From: a virus
DNA: 49,454 bases
Reading direction: 5' to 3' (one strand)
Virus record (IMG/VR): IMGVR_UViG_3300048592_000179
Coordinates: 1 to 49,454 of that record
Shown here piece by piece: positions 38,429 through 46,819 of the stretch; the first letter of the stretch is position 1, and each line of letters opens with the position of its first letter. The translations under genes were made by a program, and so were the position numbers. Below the pieces are notes generated by a model that saw only the letters and a list, made by a program, of their open reading frames with translations, had not been told where the DNA came from and did no database searches.

Positions 38429-38947
38429 GTGTGGGGACCCACGGGACGGACAGCAGCAAGGCGACTTCTCTTGCGACCACGCGACCACTACGGCCAACGG
38501 TCAGCGGCCCAGCGGGGCTATAACGCCCGCTGGCAGAGGTTGCGACGCATGCACCTGAGCCGTCACCCGCTCTGCACCATGTGCATTGAGCGAGGGCGCA
38601 CCACCCCCGCAACCGTCGTGGATCACGTGGAGCCCCACCACGGAGACCCTGACCTGCTGTACGATCCCGCGAACCTGCAGAGCCTCTGTGCCCCGTGCCA
38701 CGACGGTGCGAAGCAGCGCGAGGAGGTCACCGGCAGGGTGTCTGGGTGCGGCACAGACGGCGTGCCGCTCGACGGCGCGCACCACTGGAACGCCGAAACC
38801 CGGCAGAAATTGCCGGGTGCGCGGACTACCCCCCGGGGGGAGGGCGGGTCGAATCTCCAGCAGGTGGGCCAAGACGGGACCGGTGAGACATGCTCACGCG
38901 CACCGGCGCGGTTTGAAACTCGGCAGTTTTTGCCGGGTCGGGCCTGA
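38429..38947 (+). CDS. HNH endonuclease beside the terminase
   Basis: A protein of about 172 residues if GTG 38429 is the start; TTG 38411 (GGGAG just upstream) is another option and no ATG is available before the conserved part. The core is 'AAQRGYNARWQRLRRMHLSRHPLC', then CxxC, 'TVVDHVEPHHGD' and 'NLQSLCAPCHDGAKQ': a typical HNH with two zinc-ligand Cys pairs. Such HNH proteins next to terminases are needed for genome-end cutting in HK97-type phages. The C-terminus contains two ETRQxLPG motifs encoded by hairpin DNA. Confidence 0.85.
   Translation: MWGPTGRTAARRLLLRPRDHYGQRSAAQRGYNARWQRLRRMHLSRHPLCTMCIERGRTTPATVVDHVEPHHGDPDLLYDPANLQSLCAPCHDGAKQREEVTGRVSGCGTDGVPLDGAHHWNAETRQKLPGARTTPRGEGGSNLQQVGQDGTGETCSRAPARFETRQFLPGRA
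38798..38818. repeat. Perfect hairpin, copy 1 (inside the HNH gene)
   Basis: ACCCGGCA-GAAAT-TGCCGGGT: eight-base perfect arms, five-base loop. It encodes RQKLPG of the HNH protein. A near copy lies exactly 120 bases downstream in the same frame. Confidence 0.75.
38918..38938. repeat. Near-perfect hairpin, copy 2 (end of the HNH gene)
   Basis: ACTCGGCA-GTTTT-TGCCGGGT: eight-base arms with one G-T pair, T-rich loop, nine bases before the terminase start. Same layout and frame as 38798-38818. It may act as an RNA processing or attenuation signal between HNH and terminase, or be part of a packaging-recognition site. Confidence 0.7.
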
Positions 38948-39366
38948 TGGCTGGCCGCAAGCCGAAGCCGCCGCGGCTCAAGGCGATCACGGGAAACCCG
39001 GGCAGGCGCCCGATCCCCGAAGAGGTTGAGTTGCCGGACACCGGGGTGGTTGTAATGCCGGAGTTCATGAAGAAGCGTCGGCGGGCCGTGGAGTTGTGGG
39101 AGGAGATGGCGCCGAAGCTGGTGATACTCGGGACCCTGCGGCCAGAGTCGGTCTACCTGCTGGCGCAGTGGTGCATGCTCCAGTCCCAGTTCGAGCGCCG
39201 CCCGGATGACTTTACGGCGTCCAAGATCGCAAACATGCGCGCCCTGGCCTCCATGCTCGGCATGGACCCAAGCTCTCAGGGCAAGTTCGTGACCACGAAG
39301 GCCGATGACGAAAACAAGGACCCAGCGGAGGAGTTCTTCCGGGGCCCGCGTGCGGTCAACGACTGA
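38947..39366 (+). CDS. Terminase small subunit, P27 family
   Basis: A protein of 139 residues. 'AGRKPKPPRLKAITGNPGRRP' is the standard N-terminus of P27-family small terminases, followed by a helical core (AVELWEEMAPKLVILGTLRPES) and an acidic C-terminus. It binds the packaging site and regulates the large subunit. Start in a TGATG junction with the HNH gene. Confidence 0.92.
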   Translation: MAGRKPKPPRLKAITGNPGRRPIPEEVELPDTGVVVMPEFMKKRRRAVELWEEMAPKLVILGTLRPESVYLLAQWCMLQSQFERRPDDFTASKIANMRALASMLGMDPSSQGKFVTTKADDENKDPAEEFFRGPRAVND

Positions 39367-41188
39367 CCGGGCAACGGCCTATGCAAAGAGCGTCACGTCC
39401 GGCGATATCGTGGCTGGGCCTCACGTTCGTGCTGCATGCGCTCGCCACCTCCGCGACCTCGATGTCGGCGCTCGCCGCGGCATTCTGTGGAGCCCAGAAA
39501 GCGCAGGCCGGGCCCTGCGGTACTTCGGCACCGTGCTCAAGCTCAACGGCGGGGAGCACGAGGGTCGACCGTTCGAGCTGCACGAGTCTCAGGCCTTCAT
39601 CGTGGGGTCGCTGTTCGGGTGGCTCCGGAGCGACGGAACCCGACGGTTCCGGGTGGCGTTCATCGAGCAGGGAAAGGGCAACGGCAAGTCTCCTCTCGCT
39701 GCCGGCGTGGGCCACTACATGACCGGGGCGGACGGCGAGTCGCGGGCCGAGACCTACGCGGCGGCCACCGACAAGGACCAGGCCGGAATCCTGTTTCGGG
39801 ACGCCGTGGCGATGGCGAAGCAGTCGGACGCCATCATGTCCCGCGTGACGTTTTCAGGCGGCGTGGGCAAGGAGTACAATATCGCCTATCTCGGGTCTGG
39901 CTCGTTCTTCCGCCCGATCTCGTCCGAATCCCGGGGCCGGGGAAAGTCCGGGTTTCGCCCCCACTGCGCCCTGCTTGACGAGATCCACGAGCATCCGACG
40001 AACGCCATGGTGGAGTTCATGCGCGCCGGGACGAAGGGCCGCGCCCAGCCGTTGATTTTCATGATCACGAATTCCGGCGTGGACAGGACCTCGGTGTGTT
40101 TCGAGTATCACACCTACGCCACTCGCGTCGCGTCCGGCGAGCTCCAGGACGATTCGTTCTTCGCCTACGTCTGCGCCCTGGATGACGACGAGGATCCGTT
40201 CACCGACAAGGCGGACCCGGATCTCGGATACCCGCGTTCGTGGCTGAAGGCCAACCCGCTTTTGGGCGTGACGTTCAAGCCGTCGTATCTCGAGGAGCAG
40301 GTCCGCCAGGCGAAAGGCATGCCGGCCAAGGAGTCCATCGTGCGCCGGCTCAACTTCTGCCAGTGGGTGGACGCTGAGAATCCGTGGATCTCCGGAGAAG
40401 CGTGGCGGAGCTGCGAGCGAGACTGGTTGGATCCATCGTCCGTGGGTGTGCCGTGCTATCTTGCGCTGGACCTCTCGGGAAAGCGAGACCTGACCGCGCT
40501 CGCTCAGGTGTGGCCCGACGACGACGGGTCGCTCGACGCCCAGGTGGAGTTCTGGACCCCGGGGGACACCCTGCTCCACCGCGCCAGCGTGGACCGGGCG
40601 CCCTACGACGTATGGGAGCGGGACGGCTTTCTGCACGCGCCTTCCGGAAAGTCCATCGACTATGCCTACGTGGCCGGACGGGTTGCGGAAATTCACAGGC
40701 GCCCCGGGATCGTGGCGTTGGCTTTCGACCCCTACCGCATGGATGACTTCACTCGCGCCCTGGACGACGTGGGCGTCCCGTGGTGGATCGGCGAGCGGAA
40801 AGCGGACCGTTCGGGAAAGATGGCGTGGGTGGACGAGGATTCCGGCAAGCCCGGTGAGGGCATCATGCTGGTGCGTCACGGCCAGGGGTTCGGAGGCGGC
40901 CAGTCCGACTCCTCGCTTTGGATGCCCCGGTCCATCACCACCACCGAAGACGCGATCCTCGGAAGCCGGCTTCGTGTGCAGAAGAATCCGGTCCTGACGT
41001 GGAATGCCGCGAGCGCGGTACTCGCCCAGGACGCGCAGGAGAACCGAAAGTGGGAAAAGAGGAAGTCCACGGGCCGGATCGACGGCATTGTGGCGCTGAG
41101 CATGGCCGTGGGCCTCGCTGACGCGCTCCGAGACCATGTGAGCGAATCGGGGAGCGTGTACGAAACCCGGGGGATCAGGAGCGCGTGA
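39350..41188 (+). CDS. Terminase large subunit (HK97-like)
   Basis: A protein of 612 residues from GTG 39350 (overlaps the small subunit by 17 bases); a start at 39305 would add residues not typical of the family. Walker A is EQGKGNGKS (106-114) and Walker B ALLDEIHEH (D210, E211). The C-terminal nuclease part shows the acidic residues in ALDLSGKRDLTAL and FDPYRMDDF and ends with 'RIDGIVALSMAVGLADAL'. It cuts and pumps DNA into the prohead. The HNH protein upstream likely assists genome-end cutting. Confidence 0.93.
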   Translation: MRSTTDRATAYAKSVTSGDIVAGPHVRAACARHLRDLDVGARRGILWSPESAGRALRYFGTVLKLNGGEHEGRPFELHESQAFIVGSLFGWLRSDGTRRFRVAFIEQGKGNGKSPLAAGVGHYMTGADGESRAETYAAATDKDQAGILFRDAVAMAKQSDAIMSRVTFSGGVGKEYNIAYLGSGSFFRPISSESRGRGKSGFRPHCALLDEIHEHPTNAMVEFMRAGTKGRAQPLIFMITNSGVDRTSVCFEYHTYATRVASGELQDDSFFAYVCALDDDEDPFTDKADPDLGYPRSWLKANPLLGVTFKPSYLEEQVRQAKGMPAKESIVRRLNFCQWVDAENPWISGEAWRSCERDWLDPSSVGVPCYLALDLSGKRDLTALAQVWPDDDGSLDAQVEFWTPGDTLLHRASVDRAPYDVWERDGFLHAPSGKSIDYAYVAGRVAEIHRRPGIVALAFDPYRMDDFTRALDDVGVPWWIGERKADRSGKMAWVDEDSGKPGEGIMLVRHGQGFGGGQSDSSLWMPRSITTTEDAILGSRLRVQKNPVLTWNAASAVLAQDAQENRKWEKRKSTGRIDGIVALSMAVGLADALRDHVSESGSVYETRGIRSA

Positions 41189-41403
41189 TGAAGACATGGT
41201 GGCGCCGGTTGTCTGGGTTCTCGGCCCGTGTGGCTCGCGGGGTCGCGACGGTTAGCAGGCGGGCGTGGGGAGCATTCGACGTGCGGGACCTCCACTGCTA
41301 CGCAGGGGCGGCCGTCGCTTCGGCCGGCGTGTGGGGCTTTGACCCTCGCGTCGCGGCCATCTGCCTGGGGGTATTCCTCGCGTGGCTCGGGGTGAGGAGG
41401 TAG
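41188..41403 (+). CDS. Small membrane protein between terminase and portal
   Basis: A protein of 71 residues. Arg-rich N-terminal part (RRLSGFSARVARGVATVSRR), two hydrophobic stretches (YAGAAVASAGVWGF, VAAICLGVFLAWLGV). ATG 41188 is inside the terminase stop (TGATG). Function unknown. Confidence 0.6.
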   Translation: MKTWWRRLSGFSARVARGVATVSRRAWGAFDVRDLHCYAGAAVASAGVWGFDPRVAAICLGVFLAWLGVRR

Positions 41404-41405
41404 CC

Positions 41406-43415
41406 GTGGGCATCCTGAGTAGCATGGAGCAGAGGGCGTCCCTGGAGAACCCGTCCACCAGCCTGTCGAACCCTGCGCCATGGCTGGTGGACTGGGCCGG
41501 CGGTGGGGCGACCAAGTCCGGCGTGACCGTGGGCAATGCGAGCGCGATGGGCATCTCCGCGGTCTACGCGGCGATCCGGAGGATTTCGGCAGACGTCGCA
41601 AAGCTGCCGATCCACACTTACGAGAAGATGGACCGTGGCCGGCGGCGGGCGACCGAGCACCACATGTACGACGTGTTCCACATCCGCCCCAACCCGGTGA
41701 TGTCCTCGTACACGTTCTGGGAGGTGCTGGTGGGGCACCTGCTGTCCTGGGGCAACGGGTACGCCGAAAAGGAGCTCGACGGCGCCGGGCGCGTGGTCGC
41801 GCTGTGGCCGCTGCGCCCCGACCGCATGGACGTCGTGTGGACTGGATCGAGGAAGGTCTACTTGTACCGGGCCAACGAAGGCGGCCCAATCCCGTTCACG
41901 GCCGACGAGGTATTCCATGTGCCCGGGTTTGGCTACGACGGGCTCGTGGGCTACAACCCGATCCGGATCGCCCGGGAATCGCTGGCCCTGAACGTCGCGG
42001 CGGAGCGGTACGGGTCAGCGTTCTTCGGGAACGGCTCCCGGGCGTCTGGCGTGCTGAAGACCCCAGAGCGTCTGAGCGACGAGGCGTACACCCGCCTCCG
42101 GCGGTCGTGGGAGGAGCAGCACCAGGGGACCGACAACGCCCACCGGATCGCCATTCTGGAAGAGGGTGTGGACTGGGCGCAGATCGGGATCCCCCCCGAG
42201 GAAGCGCAGTTCCTTGAGACGCGGAAATTCCAGACTCGCGAGGTGGCCCGCTGGTTCCAGATCGCCCCTCACAAGATCGGGGACCTGGACAATGCCACGT
42301 TCGGGAACATCGAGCATCAGTCTCAAGAGCACCTGAACGACACCATCCAGCCGTGGGTGGAACGCATCGAGCGCCCGGCCAACTGGGAGCTCTTCCCGCC
42401 GTCGGAGCGGGGCAGATTCTACATGCGGTTCATGATCCAGGCGCTGCTGCGTCCCGACTCGGCGGCCCGGGGGGAGTTCTACACGAAGCTCTTCCAGGTA
42501 GGCGCTCTGTCGCCCAACGATATCCTGGAGATGGAGGACCGGAACCCGGTACCAGGCGGAGACCAGCGTTTCGTGCCGCTCAACATGGTCCCCCTCGATG
42601 GGCGCGAGGAACCGGACCCACCCCGGGGCGGCTTTCGTTCAGCGCCGGACACTCAGGAGATTGCCGTGGATCGTGGGGCGTCCCAGGAGCGCACGGTAGC
42701 TCTTCGGGGCCGCCAGATCGGCGCGCACTACGAACCGTTCCGGTATGCGGCCCAGGGCGTCTTGAATCGAGAACTGATTCAAGCTCGGCGCGCCCTGTCG
42801 AGATCGTTTGGCGCTCGGGACCAGGCCGCGTTCCGTGTGTGGGTGGACGAGTTCTATGCCACGCACGGAGAGCAGGTAGCGGAGCAGATGCTGCCCGCTT
42901 TCGTGGCCCTGGCAAAGTCCATCCACGCCACCACGGCCGACGAGATGGGCGCGGAGGTGGACGAGGCGACCGTGGACGCTTTCGTGCAGGAATATGCCGA
43001 TGTCGCCGGGGTCCGGTGGGCCGCCAGGTCTCGGGCCCAGTTGCTGGAGCTCTTGCGGGAGACCGCACCCGAAGACGTAGAGGCCGCGCTGGCGGCCCGG
43101 CTGGACGAATGGGAAGAGAAGCGGGCGGACAAGGTGGCGCTGCAAGAATCTCACCAACTGGCCAACGCGGTCATCAAGGCGTCCTATCTCCTATTCGGGG
43201 TGACCACGATTCGGTGGCACAATACCGGAAGCTCTGACTGCCCCTACTGCGCCCAGATGCACGGGCGCACCATCGCCATTCGCGGCGTCTTCCTTGGTGA
43301 GGGTGATTCTGTAGAGGCGAACGAGGAGGGCAAGGACCCCCTCACGGTGACGGGTACGATTGGTCACCCCCCACTCCACCGCGGCTGCGACTGCCAGACC
43401 GTCGCTGTGACGTGA
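41406..43415 (+). CDS. Portal protein fused to a MuF-like C-terminal domain
   Basis: A protein of 669 residues; GTG 41406 has a GAGGAGG site five bases upstream, which decides the start over GTG 41382. Residues 1-420 are an HK97-type portal (SAVYAAIRRISADVAKLP, LLSWGNGYAEKELDG, FQTREVARWFQIAPHKIGD, SQEHLNDTIQPWVERIE). After a linker, residues about 460-669 are a MuF/minor-head domain ending with the zinc-like SSDCPYCAQMHGR and HPPLHRGCDC (609-663). Usually these are separate genes. The fusion would place the MuF part inside or at the portal. Confidence 0.85.
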   Translation: MGILSSMEQRASLENPSTSLSNPAPWLVDWAGGGATKSGVTVGNASAMGISAVYAAIRRISADVAKLPIHTYEKMDRGRRRATEHHMYDVFHIRPNPVMSSYTFWEVLVGHLLSWGNGYAEKELDGAGRVVALWPLRPDRMDVVWTGSRKVYLYRANEGGPIPFTADEVFHVPGFGYDGLVGYNPIRIARESLALNVAAERYGSAFFGNGSRASGVLKTPERLSDEAYTRLRRSWEEQHQGTDNAHRIAILEEGVDWAQIGIPPEEAQFLETRKFQTREVARWFQIAPHKIGDLDNATFGNIEHQSQEHLNDTIQPWVERIERPANWELFPPSERGRFYMRFMIQALLRPDSAARGEFYTKLFQVGALSPNDILEMEDRNPVPGGDQRFVPLNMVPLDGREEPDPPRGGFRSAPDTQEIAVDRGASQERTVALRGRQIGAHYEPFRYAAQGVLNRELIQARRALSRSFGARDQAAFRVWVDEFYATHGEQVAEQMLPAFVALAKSIHATTADEMGAEVDEATVDAFVQEYADVAGVRWAARSRAQLLELLRETAPEDVEAALAARLDEWEEKRADKVALQESHQLANAVIKASYLLFGVTTIRWHNTGSSDCPYCAQMHGRTIAIRGVFLGEGDSVEANEEGKDPLTVTGTIGHPPLHRGCDCQTVAVT

Positions 43416-43438
43416 GCAAACCCACGAGGAGTTCCCGC

Positions 43439-44932
43439 ATGAACGTCTATCGCACACTCGTCCGCGCCATAGCGTCCCAGCGCGTGGCCCACATGGACCC
43501 CAGGTATCTGGCGTCGCTTCTGGCCGCGGCGCAGGACTCGTGGGATACCGCGCCCATCGGCGATCACGCGGAAGCGGTCGAACCCGAGATGGGATCTGGC
43601 GTGCTCGTCTTCCAGGTCCGTGGCACCATCGTCCACCATTGGACCGACGGGTTCGATTCGTTCGGCATGGTGACGCCCACCGACTGGCTAGTGGACGCCC
43701 TGAACGAGGCCGCCACGAACGAAGCGGTGCGCGGCGTGGTCTTGGACATTGATTCCGGCGGCGGCATGGCCGTGGGCACGCCCGAGGCGGCCGAGGCCAT
43801 CTACCGGTTCCGTGATGTGAAGCCGATCTGGGCGGTGGCCAACGGTGGGGCCTACAGCGCCGCCTACTACCTGGCCGCCGCCGCGGGACGACTCCTCGTG
43901 ACCCCGTCCGGCGGCGTGGGCTCCATCGGAACGCTCACCATGCACGAGGACATCACCGAGATGCTGGCGAACATCGGCGTCAAGGTGGAGATCCTCCGTG
44001 CCACTGAGGCGGAGAACAAGGCCAGGTTCAACCCGTTCGAGTCACTGACCGACGAAGAGCGGGCCGTGGTGGTGGAGGAGCTGGATACCCGCAATGGTCA
44101 ATTCCTCTCCGACGTGGCTCGGTACCGCGGCATGGAACCCGAGAGCGTGGCCGAGGTGTCGGAACTTGGGCGCACATTCCTCGCCCCTGCGGCCGTGGCG
44201 ATTGGCCTAGCCGACGGCGTGATGACCCTGCGGGACGCGGTGGCCGAAATGTCCGCCATGGTGGGCGTGCCGCCCGAAACGGACGGAGGCACGGATGTCG
44301 GGGCGCGCTCGGGCGCCGGCGTTGGTGTCGAGGTCCGCAACCTTGGCGCTGACCAGGGGTCGGAGGTGCGGACTGCTGGGGCTGGCGGCAAGGAGCGGCT
44401 GGAGGGTTCTGCGCTCAACTACGGGTCCCTGAGCGCCGACATGGGCGGCTGGCAGGAGACGTTTGAGCCGGGTGCGTTCGCGGGCTCCATCGCGGAGGAT
44501 GACCTGCGGGTGATCTGGCAGCACGACCCCCGGTGCGTTTTCGGCCGCGTGAAGGCGGGCACCGCGAGGATCTGGGAGGACGGCGGAACGGTTCGCTACA
44601 CCGCCGAGCCGCCAGACGCCCAGTGGGCGCGGGACGCCATGGAGTCGGTGCGCCGCGGCGACGTGGACCAGAACAGTTTCAAGTTCCGGGTGTTCCCCGG
44701 GGGCCAGCGGTGGGAGCGCCGGGGCGGCATGGACACGCGCATCATTTCCAAGGCCCAGCTCATGGAGGTCGGCCCGCAGACCAATCCCGCGTACACTGAC
44801 ACGACCGCGGCCGTGCGCTCGCTGGAAGCGTGGCGCGGATCGGACGAGTACGGCGAGGCCCTCCGGGTGGAGCGGGTGGCGTCGGCGGAAATCTACACAA
44901 GGCGGGCCGCGTTGAGGGGGCGGACTCTGTAG
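43439..44932 (+). CDS. Double protease: S49 peptidase fused to U35 prohead protease
   Basis: A protein of 497 residues from ATG 43439, which has a GAGGAG site seven bases upstream; GTG 43412 is also open. Residues about 50-255 are an S49/SppA-type serine peptidase (VVLDIDSGGGM, WAVANGGAYSAAYYLAA with candidate Ser140, SGGVGSIG, candidate Lys194 in AENKARFNPF). Residues about 315-470 are an HK97 prohead protease (GWQETFEPGAF, VIWQHDP with His362, DVDQNSFKFRV with Ser413). No scaffold gene is seen. The protease would cut the capsid N-terminal arm. Confidence 0.85.
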   Translation: MNVYRTLVRAIASQRVAHMDPRYLASLLAAAQDSWDTAPIGDHAEAVEPEMGSGVLVFQVRGTIVHHWTDGFDSFGMVTPTDWLVDALNEAATNEAVRGVVLDIDSGGGMAVGTPEAAEAIYRFRDVKPIWAVANGGAYSAAYYLAAAAGRLLVTPSGGVGSIGTLTMHEDITEMLANIGVKVEILRATEAENKARFNPFESLTDEERAVVVEELDTRNGQFLSDVARYRGMEPESVAEVSELGRTFLAPAAVAIGLADGVMTLRDAVAEMSAMVGVPPETDGGTDVGARSGAGVGVEVRNLGADQGSEVRTAGAGGKERLEGSALNYGSLSADMGGWQETFEPGAFAGSIAEDDLRVIWQHDPRCVFGRVKAGTARIWEDGGTVRYTAEPPDAQWARDAMESVRRGDVDQNSFKFRVFPGGQRWERRGGMDTRIISKAQLMEVGPQTNPAYTDTTAAVRSLEAWRGSDEYGEALRVERVASAEIYTRRAALRGRTL

Positions 44933-45175
44933 GTGGTATTGACCCGCACCCCCATGCACGGCATGTTGTAGGCGAAGGCGATGTAGAGGCGGTCCCCCGA
45001 CTCCAACGGGAGCGGGTGCGATGCACGTCCATCGGGGCGCCGCCTAACGAGGCAAGCCACGTTCGCGATGCGGGCGCAGGGCCTCTGGCACCCAAGGCAA
45101 CACTGACCTTGGGCCGGAGACCCTGCGCCCTTTTCGTGGCCTGTAACTCCGGCCCTCCGACCGGAGACAGGGACG
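44933..45175. other. Structured non-coding gap upstream of the capsid gene
   Basis: No gene on either strand has a ribosome site or family match. The stretch holds a compound hairpin (next feature) and the capsid leader. Such a long gap is exceptional in this compact genome, so an RNA function (processing, termination or translation control of the capsid) is likely. Confidence 0.6.
45072..45134 (+). terminator. Compound stem-loop with T-run before the capsid gene
   Basis: GGGCGCAGGG (45072-45081) pairs perfectly with CCCTGCGCCC (45121-45130), followed by TTTT. Inside, CCCAAGG (45091-45097) pairs with CCTTGGG (45107-45113) around a nine-base loop. The outer stem plus T-run resembles an intrinsic terminator; a promoter or processed start would then be needed for the capsid gene 41 bases downstream. 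An RNase III-type processing site is the alternative. Confidence 0.7.
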
Positions 45176-46474
45176 ATGCCCGGACTTCTGACCTCGAAGG
45201 AACTGCGCGAGAAGCGCCAGAACCTTCACAACGAGTACCAGTCGGTGCTCAACAAGGCTTCCGACGAGGGTCGGGAGCTGACCAGCGAGGACCGCCAGGC
45301 CCTCGACCGCATGGACGAGCGCGACGCCGCGCTGAAGTCCGACATCGAACGCATCGAGGCGCACGAGGCCCGCCAGGCCGAACTGGCCGAGTCGCGTGGC
45401 CTCCGTGGCAACGGAGCCCGCCCCGGGGTCACCGACCCTCCGGGCGGCGAGGAAGAGGAGCGCCGCTCTGACGGCCCGAGCGCCGAGGCGGTCAACGCCG
45501 CGTTCGAGAGCTACGTCCGGTACGGCATGTCCGCGCTCACCGCGGAAGAGCGGGCTGTGATGTCGAGCCGCTTCAGCACCATGAGCGAGGGTGAGCGCCG
45601 GGCCCTGGGCGCCGGATCCGACACGGCCGGTGGGTTCACCGTGCCCGACGAGCCCATGCAGCGGATCGTGTCCGCCCAGCTCCGCTACGGCGGAATGCGC
45701 CGGGCCCCCACGACCCAGTTCACCACGGCCACCGGTGCGCCCATCCCGATCCCGACCGACAACGACACGTCGAACACCGGGGAGCTGTTGGGCGAGAACA
45801 CCCAGTCCAACGAGCAGGACATCACGTTCGGGCAGGCGACCCTGAACAGCTACATGTACTCGTCCAAGATCGTCCGGGTGAGCCTCCAGCTCCTCCAGGA
45901 CGCCTCGGTGGACCTGAACATGTTCGTGTTCGACAAGCTCGGCGTGCGCCTCGGGAGGATCCAGAACACGCACTTCACCACGGGCGACGGGTCGTCCAAG
46001 CCGCAGGGCGTGGTCACCGGAGCGACGCTGGGCAAGACCGGCGCCAGCGCGACGGACATCGCCTGGGACGAGATCACCGACCTGATCCATTCGGTGGACG
46101 AGGACTACCGCGACATGGACGCCACCGCCTTCATGTTCTCGGACGACACGCTCCGCCTGATCAAGCAGATCAAGGACGGCAACGGTCGGCCCCTGTGGCA
46201 GCCCAGCGTCCAGGTGGGCGAGCCCGACCGCATCGACCGCTATCGGTACGTCGTGAACAACGACGTGGCCGACATTGCGTCGAGCGCCAAGTCGATCCTC
46301 TTCGGGGATTGGTCCAAGTACTTCATCCGCGACGTCGGCGGCGTGCAGCTCCTTCGCCTGTCGGAGCGGTACGCGGACTACCTGCAGGTCGGCTTCATCG
46401 CCTTCCGCAGGGGTGACGGCCTGCTCGTGGACGCGGGCACGCGCCCGATCAAGTACTTCCAGAACGCGGCCTGA
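45176..46474 (+). CDS. Major capsid protein (HK97 fold)
   Basis: A protein of 432 residues. The N-terminal 110 residues are a charged coiled coil (LTSKELREKRQNLHNEYQSV, LDRMDERDAALKSDIERIE), the delta/scaffold arm removed by the prohead protease. The mature part begins around residue 150 (SDTAGGFTVPDEPMQRIV) with 'TGELLGENTQSNEQDITFGQ', 'DSFRLI'-like and 'RYADYLQVGFIAFRRGDG' features of HK97-type capsids. It follows the protease gene as usual. No separate scaffold gene is needed because the arm is fused. Confidence 0.92.
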   Translation: MPGLLTSKELREKRQNLHNEYQSVLNKASDEGRELTSEDRQALDRMDERDAALKSDIERIEAHEARQAELAESRGLRGNGARPGVTDPPGGEEEERRSDGPSAEAVNAAFESYVRYGMSALTAEERAVMSSRFSTMSEGERRALGAGSDTAGGFTVPDEPMQRIVSAQLRYGGMRRAPTTQFTTATGAPIPIPTDNDTSNTGELLGENTQSNEQDITFGQATLNSYMYSSKIVRVSLQLLQDASVDLNMFVFDKLGVRLGRIQNTHFTTGDGSSKPQGVVTGATLGKTGASATDIAWDEITDLIHSVDEDYRDMDATAFMFSDDTLRLIKQIKDGNGRPLWQPSVQVGEPDRIDRYRYVVNNDVADIASSAKSILFGDWSKYFIRDVGGVQLLRLSERYADYLQVGFIAFRRGDGLLVDAGTRPIKYFQNAA

Positions 46475-46476
46475 TC

Positions 46477-46812
46477 GTGGCTGACGTGAAGGCGCGGGTG
46501 GTGGTCGGGGGGTGGTACTGGGCCGGCCGGAAGCAATTCCCGGGCGACCCGGTGGAGGCCTCCGAGCGGCAGATCGCGGCGTGGGAAGCGGGCGGCTACG
46601 TCGAGCGGGTCTCGGCGCAGTCGCCCGCCCCTGCGGCAGCAGCGAAAGCCGCCACCACCGAAGTCGAAGAGGAGGGCGGCGACGCCCCCGAAGAAGGGAC
46701 CGCAGCGAAGGCGTGGCCCCACAAGATCACGCCGGAGCAGTACCTGAACCGATTCCCGGATGGGCCCGACGCGGATCTCGCGAGGTCGATTCGCGGACAG
46801 ACCAAGGAGTGA
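46477..46812 (+). CDS. Hypothetical head-region protein
   Basis: A protein of 111 residues, GTG start. It has an Ala/Glu-rich low-complexity middle (SPAPAAAAKAATTEVEEEGGD) between small N- and C-terminal parts ('PEQYLNRFPDGPDADLARSI'). Found between capsid and decoration-like genes; function unknown, possibly head assembly. Confidence 0.6.
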   Translation: MADVKARVVVGGWYWAGRKQFPGDPVEASERQIAAWEAGGYVERVSAQSPAPAAAAKAATTEVEEEGGDAPEEGTAAKAWPHKITPEQYLNRFPDGPDADLARSIRGQTKE

Positions 46813-46819
46813 CGGGGTC

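Noticed and set aside
39854-41197. Minus-strand frame of 447 codons over the large terminase
   Set aside because: Opposite strand of an unmistakable terminase; no ribosome site or protein motif.
44935-45010. Minus-strand reading that gives a protein-like peptide (RLYIAFAYNMPCMGVRV) in the gap before the capsid gene
   Set aside because: Short, no start site or ribosome site, and no genes elsewhere use this strand. It could be a relic but cannot be supported.
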